Assembly: GCA_018380885.1 (NCBI GenBank)
Contig: JAGZSY010000025.1
Location: forward strand, 1 to 64,000
DNA length: 64,000 bases
Direction: 5' to 3'
DNA from: Enterocloster asparagiformis
Lineage (GTDB): Bacteria; Bacillota; Clostridia; Lachnospirales; Lachnospiraceae
Shown: positions 60,147 through 64,000 of the stretch, piece by piece
How positions within the stretch are numbered: position 1 is the stretch's first letter
Layout of the letters: each line of letters opens with the position of its first letter
Program-made: the position numbers and the translations under genes
Notes under the pieces: generated by a model
What the model was told of the DNA's origin: nothing
The model's database searches: none
The model's input: only the letters and a program-made list of their open reading frames with translations

Positions 60147-61636
60147 TCCACACCTCCTGTCGCATGGGCCATTATATTTTCCTGGGACAGCTCCGCTTTC
60201 CCCAGTCTGGCCACGATCTCTCCCTCTCTGACTACGCAGACATTGTCACACATATTCATAATCTCCGGCAGCTCGGAAGATATCATAATGATCGCCATGC
60301 CCTGCCTGGAGAGCCGGTCAATCAGCGCGTAAATCTCCTGCTTTGCCCCAACGTCGATCCCCCGGGTAGGTTCATCCAAAATCAGCAGCTCCGGCTCAGT
60401 GGACAGCCACTTGGCAATCACGGCCTTCTGCTGGTTGCCTCCGGACAGATTGGATATGGTCTGCTGCGGCGATGATACTTTGATGTTGAGTTTTCCGATA
60501 TATTCATCCACCAGACGCCCGCATGGACCGCGCCGCACAAACATCCGCCCCGACAACCGCCTGAGCGCAGCCAGCGTGATATTAAATCCCACCGTGCCGG
60601 AAAGCACCAATCCCTGTTTTTTGCGGTCCTCGGGAACCATTGCCACTCCATGCGCTATTGCCTGGGACGCAGAGCTAAAGCGAACCGGCTTCCCGCGCAG
60701 ATACACCTGCCCTTTGTCGTAGTGGTCCGCCCCGAAAAGGGCCTGCATAATCTCGCTGCGGCCGGCTCCCACCAAGCCGGTGAACCCCAGCACCTCCCCC
60801 TTGTGTACAGAAAAGGTGATATCAGAAAACACGCCCTTTTTCGTCAGCCCTTCAACCCGGAGCACCTCATCCTCAATGGGCACATCGGACCTGGTAAACA
60901 GGCTGTTGAAGCTCCGCCCCACCATAAGCTTCACCAGCTCGTCCGCGTTTGTTTCCGACGTATCCCGGGTGCCCACATAGGCCCCGTCGCGGATCACCGT
61001 AACCCGGTCGGAGATTTCAAAGATTTCGTCCATCTTATGGGAAATGTAAATGATGCTCACGGACTGCTTTTTTAGTTTTCGTATGATTTCAAATAGAAGC
61101 TTGACTTCATTTTCTTCCAGGGACGAGGTAGGCTCATCCATGACGAGAATCCTGGCCTCAAAGGAGACCTCCTTGACGATTTCCACCAGCTGCTGCTGCG
61201 CGATGGTCAACTCCTCAACTCTGCGGCGGACATCAATGTCTACGCCAATCTGGTCCACCATCTGCTGCGCCCGGCTGAATATGGCCCGTATATCCCGAAG
61301 CCCCAGCTTGTTGGCTGGTTCACGTCCCAGAAAAATATTTTCCGCCACGGTCAGATGGGGGACCAGCACAATCTCCTGGTGGATAATCCCAATTCCCAGT
61401 TTTCGCGCCTCCGGCACGGAGCCGATATCTGTTTTCTTTTTATGAATAAAGATTTCACCGGAATCCGGCCGGTAAACGCCTCCCAGCACTTTGATCAGCG
61501 TGGATTTCCCTGCGCCGTTGCCGCCCAGCAAGGCGTGAACCTCGCCAAGCCTTAGATCAAAATTTATATTCTCCAGGGCGTACACGCCGGAAAAGCTCTT
61601 TTTGATGTTTTTCATCTCTAATATGGTCTGTTCCAC
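60143..61636 (-). CDS. Sugar ABC transporter ATP-binding protein (RbsA-like)
   Basis: A 497-residue double-ATPase of the CUT2 class. The first domain has Walker A GGNGAGKSTLIKVLGG and Walker B RILVMDEPTSSLEENE. The second has degenerate Walker A GLVGAGRSEIMQALFG and LSGGNQQKAVIAKWL with LLILDEPTRGIDVGAKQE. The GTG at 61636 is chosen (GGGGGAAG upstream, normal family length). A longer frame to 61714 would add 26 residues with no similarity. Confidence 0.92.
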   Translation of the reverse strand: MEQTILEMKNIKKSFSGVYALENINFDLRLGEVHALLGGNGAGKSTLIKVLGGVYRPDSGEIFIHKKKTDIGSVPEARKLGIGIIHQEIVLVPHLTVAENIFLGREPANKLGLRDIRAIFSRAQQMVDQIGVDIDVRRRVEELTIAQQQLVEIVKEVSFEARILVMDEPTSSLEENEVKLLFEIIRKLKKQSVSIIYISHKMDEIFEISDRVTVIRDGAYVGTRDTSETNADELVKLMVGRSFNSLFTRSDVPIEDEVLRVEGLTKKGVFSDITFSVHKGEVLGFTGLVGAGRSEIMQALFGADHYDKGQVYLRGKPVRFSSASQAIAHGVAMVPEDRKKQGLVLSGTVGFNITLAALRRLSGRMFVRRGPCGRLVDEYIGKLNIKVSSPQQTISNLSGGNQQKAVIAKWLSTEPELLILDEPTRGIDVGAKQEIYALIDRLSRQGMAIIMISSELPEIMNMCDNVCVVREGEIVARLGKAELSQENIMAHATGGVE

Positions 61637-61710
61637 AAGCACTTCCCCCAAACCGCTAACCTGACCGGGTGAAACGGCAGCGTTCACCCGGTCTTTGTCC
61701 GTATATTTTC

Positions 61711-62748
61711 TCACTGCCAGTCATTCATTGTTTCTTTTGCCTGCTCCATAGTAACCGCATAGGACGGAATCAGGATTTCCTTCTCAATTTCCTTTCCATC
61801 CAGGTATTCCAATGCCTTTTCAAAGGAAGTCTGTGCAATTACCTTCGGGCACTGGGCGGCAACGCCCTTGATGGAGCCTTCTACCATTGCAGCCTTGTTG
61901 TCCGGGGAGGCGTCGATACAATAAACTCCGATCTTCCCATCCATCCCGTGCTCCTTCAGCGCCGCAACGCTTCCCATTCCGGACGTCCCGTTCACACAGA
62001 AGATCGCAGTGAGATCGGGATTGGCCTGGATAATATCTTCCGTAATCGTCAGGGACTGATCCAGGGCGCTTCCGCAGTTCTGGCGTGCGACAATGTCAAA
62101 TTTGGAGGCAGAGTCTCCCATGCCGTCCAAAAATCCATTGATTCTCGCCACAGCGCTGTCGTTCTCCGGATGCTCCAGAAGGGCGATCTTTCCGCCGTCC
62201 GGATAATCCGCAACCAGCTGCTCTCCCATGGCCTTTCCCGCGGAATACGCATCCGTCGCAATACAAGTGACCATCAGATCCATATCCGCAATGGGCGTAT
62301 CCACATTAAAAATCGGAATGCCCGCATTGTGCACAGCCTCCACGCCCTGGCGCTCACTCTGGGAATCCGCGGGAATCAGGAAAATCGCGTCAAACCCTTT
62401 ACTGGCGGCGTCCTCCAGCTGGCTGATCTGCATGGAAGCATCGTAATCAGAGTCATATGTAACAAAGTCGTAGCCCATCTCCTTGCACTTTTGCGTGTAC
62501 ACCTCCACCATGGCGTTGTGGAAGGTATTATTCAGCGTGTTGGTAAAAAATGCGAAGCTATATTTCTTAGTCTCTTCTGGCGCTGCATCGGCTTCCTTTG
62601 TCTCTTCACCGGACTTCTCCGCGCCGGCCGCCTGAGTTGCGGCGCTTGTCTGCTGAGCTGCCGGACTGCTCTGTCCGCCGCCTCCGCCTGAACACCCCGC
62701 CATTACCATCATGCCACACATTACCGCTGCCAAAATTCTTTTTTTCAT
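61711..62748 (-). CDS. Sugar ABC transporter substrate-binding lipoprotein
   Basis: A 345-residue lipoprotein of the ribose-binding (type I periplasmic-binding) class. The lipobox is VMAGC with Cys19, followed by a Gly/Ser/Ala-rich linker. The mature domain begins YSFAFFTNTLNNTFHNAMVE and has AIFLIPADSQSERQGVEAVH and AIFCVNGTSGMGSVAALKEH. The ATG at 62748 has AGGAG 7 bases upstream. It feeds the CUT2 transporter encoded next. Confidence 0.93.
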   Translation of the reverse strand: MKKRILAAVMCGMMVMAGCSGGGGGQSSPAAQQTSAATQAAGAEKSGEETKEADAAPEETKKYSFAFFTNTLNNTFHNAMVEVYTQKCKEMGYDFVTYDSDYDASMQISQLEDAASKGFDAIFLIPADSQSERQGVEAVHNAGIPIFNVDTPIADMDLMVTCIATDAYSAGKAMGEQLVADYPDGGKIALLEHPENDSAVARINGFLDGMGDSASKFDIVARQNCGSALDQSLTITEDIIQANPDLTAIFCVNGTSGMGSVAALKEHGMDGKIGVYCIDASPDNKAAMVEGSIKGVAAQCPKVIAQTSFEKALEYLDGKEIEKEILIPSYAVTMEQAKETMNDWQ

Positions 62749-62816
62749 ATCCATTCTCCTTTTTATATTGAATTGTTTTTTGTTCTCCTCCAACTGATCC
62801 GGCCCTCACCCGGATA

Positions 62817-64000
62817 TCAAAAAAGGGATCTGTTGCATGGGTATATCTGCCTGTATTTCTGAAACTGACTCTCATAAACCTCGCAGTTCTTGCGCTGGGG
62901 ATAAATAACCTCTTCTCTATAGGAAACCAGCTGATCACAAGCCTCTCCCAGCGAGCGGTAAACGCCGGCGCCCACCCCGGCGATCATCGCCGCCCCCAGG
63001 CAGGCCTCCTCCTTACATTTGGATGTATAAATCTCTTTTCCCAGAATATCCGCCTGAATCTGCAGCCAGCACCGGCTCTTGGCCCCTCCCCCCGAGGCCA
63101 CCACCCTGTCGCAGGAAATTCCCAGCTCATAAAATATCTCCATGGCCTCCCGCAGGGAAAATGTAACGCCCTCCATAACGGCGCGGGCAAAATGCTTATA
63201 GTTATGCCGCAGCGTCAGACCGAAAAAAATCGCTTTTGCCCCGGAGTCCATATGCGGAGAACGCTCCCCCGCCAGATACGGTAAAAAAATCAGTCCGTCG
63301 CTCCCCGCCGGAACCTCCTCGATCGAGTGGTTCAGGCTGGCGTACCCATTTCCCTGGAAAAAATTGTCTCTCAGCCAATTCAGCGCGATGCCACCGTTTA
63401 AGCTGGCCCCCATTATTGTCCAGGTCCCCCCCACATGACAGAACGTATTGGTTCTGTAGGCCGGATCGAACAGAGGCCGGTCCACCACGCAGGAAAGTTG
63501 GCTGCCTGTCCCGATATTGGCGCAAATAATTCCCGGGCCGATCATCCCGTTTCCCACCGCCTGCATCGGCTGATCCCCTCCGCCGAACATCACCGGTATC
63601 CCCTGCGCAAGGCCGGTCGCACGAGCGCACTCCGCCGTCACCTCGCCGGCTGTTTCACAGCTTGTATGACAGTCCGGAAATATCTGCGGATCGAGTCCCA
63701 CCCGCTCTGCCAGCGATTCCGCCCATACGCGCTTGGATGTGTCAAAAATCAGGGTTCCCGAGGCATCGGTCTCCTCCGTTCCGATGGTACCGCACAGGCG
63801 GTACCGGATATAATCCTTGGGCAGCAGCGCTTTCCAGATATGCCGGTAATTCTCCGGTTCCTGCTCTTTCATCCACAGGAGGGACGAAACATAAAAGCCC
63901 GTGCCCGGCGTATTGAGCGTTGTCTCCTGAAACCGGCGGTCCATCCCACTGCGGCACAACGCCTCCAGCTGCGGGGCGCTGCGCTGGTCAATCCAGATGA
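62817..64000 (-). CDS. FGGY-family carbohydrate kinase (5' end outside window)
   Basis: The frame stays open to the window edge and reads IWIDQRSAPQLEALC before the first internal start, so the true N-terminus lies beyond 64000. Visible features are FDTSKRVWAESLAERVGLDP, the second domain from ~GGTWTIMGASLNGG, and the FGGY_C signature VVASGGGAKSRCWLQIQAD. It resembles xylulokinase-like kinases that phosphorylate a pentose, polyol or related sugar. It is upstream of the binding-protein gene (68 bases) in the same operon. Confidence 0.92.
   Translation of the reverse strand, partial: IWIDQRSAPQLEALCRSGMDRRFQETTLNTPGTGFYVSSLLWMKEQEPENYRHIWKALLPKDYIRYRLCGTIGTEETDASGTLIFDTSKRVWAESLAERVGLDPQIFPDCHTSCETAGEVTAECARATGLAQGIPVMFGGGDQPMQAVGNGMIGPGIICANIGTGSQLSCVVDRPLFDPAYRTNTFCHVGGTWTIMGASLNGGIALNWLRDNFFQGNGYASLNHSIEEVPAGSDGLIFLPYLAGERSPHMDSGAKAIFFGLTLRHNYKHFARAVMEGVTFSLREAMEIFYELGISCDRVVASGGGAKSRCWLQIQADILGKEIYTSKCKEEACLGAAMIAGVGAGVYRSLGEACDQLVSYREEVIYPQRKNCEVYESQFQKYRQIYPCNRSLF

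Overview
The window looks like chromosome from a Bacillota/Clostridia gut-type organism, most likely Lachnospiraceae (Enterocloster/Lachnoclostridium-like). The reasons are GC-rich genes with strong AGGAGG ribosome sites, a sufCBDSU iron-sulfur operon with an Rrf2 regulator, an A-type flavodiiron protein, SipW/TasA-type secretion genes, many sugar-uptake loci, and no respiratory genes. The genus is inference. No rRNA, tRNA, insertion sequence, phage or CRISPR was seen.

Layout. 0.1-4.9 kb: a PTS permease and a fumarase/adenylosuccinate-lyase-family enzyme, divergent from a BglG/Mga-like regulator. 4.9-11.4 kb: a YitT membrane protein, then a C45 acyltransferase/hydrolase, an AbgT transporter and an amidohydrolase, divergent from a LysR regulator. 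11.5-18.5 kb: the suf operon, divergent from its likely Rrf2 regulator and a flavodiiron protein. 18.7-26.4 kb: a secreted-fibre operon (two SipW signal peptidases, a TasA/CalY-like subunit, two low-complexity surface proteins) behind a cyclic di-GMP-I riboswitch, followed upstream by a two-component system. 26.6-32.5 kb: NUDIX, MATE and a three-subunit molybdenum hydroxylase. 32.5-42.8 kb: a sugar locus (class II aldolase, aldo/keto reductase, ROK repressor, GPH symporter, mutarotase, cupin-like protein, sugar-isomerase-like protein, PfkB kinase, MFS carrier), apparently tied together by TTAGTTTGT operators. 43-52 kb: class B PBP, FtsW/RodA, U32 peptidase, a ZapA protein with a long repeat tail, ruvAB. 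52-57.6 kb: a REC-HD-GYP-PAS-GGDEF protein divergent from an XRE repressor, and an RNase H-fold protein. 57.6-64 kb: GH32 hydrolase, CUT2-type ABC transporter and a truncated FGGY kinase.

The strongest story is a c-di-GMP-linked fibre locus. A GEMM-I aptamer with a downstream terminator heads the operon (minus strand, 23.66 to 18.7 kb). The predicted TasA-like subunit is split by one extra G in a G8 tract, which suggests phase variation or a sequencing error. About 30 kb away lies a protein with intact HD-GYP and GGDEF motifs. A 15-bp palindrome lies between the -35 and -10 of its promoter, beside an XRE repressor gene. A second candidate is the sugar locus, which has the logic of isomerase, kinase, aldolase and aldehyde reductase for a sugar that cannot be named from sequence alone.
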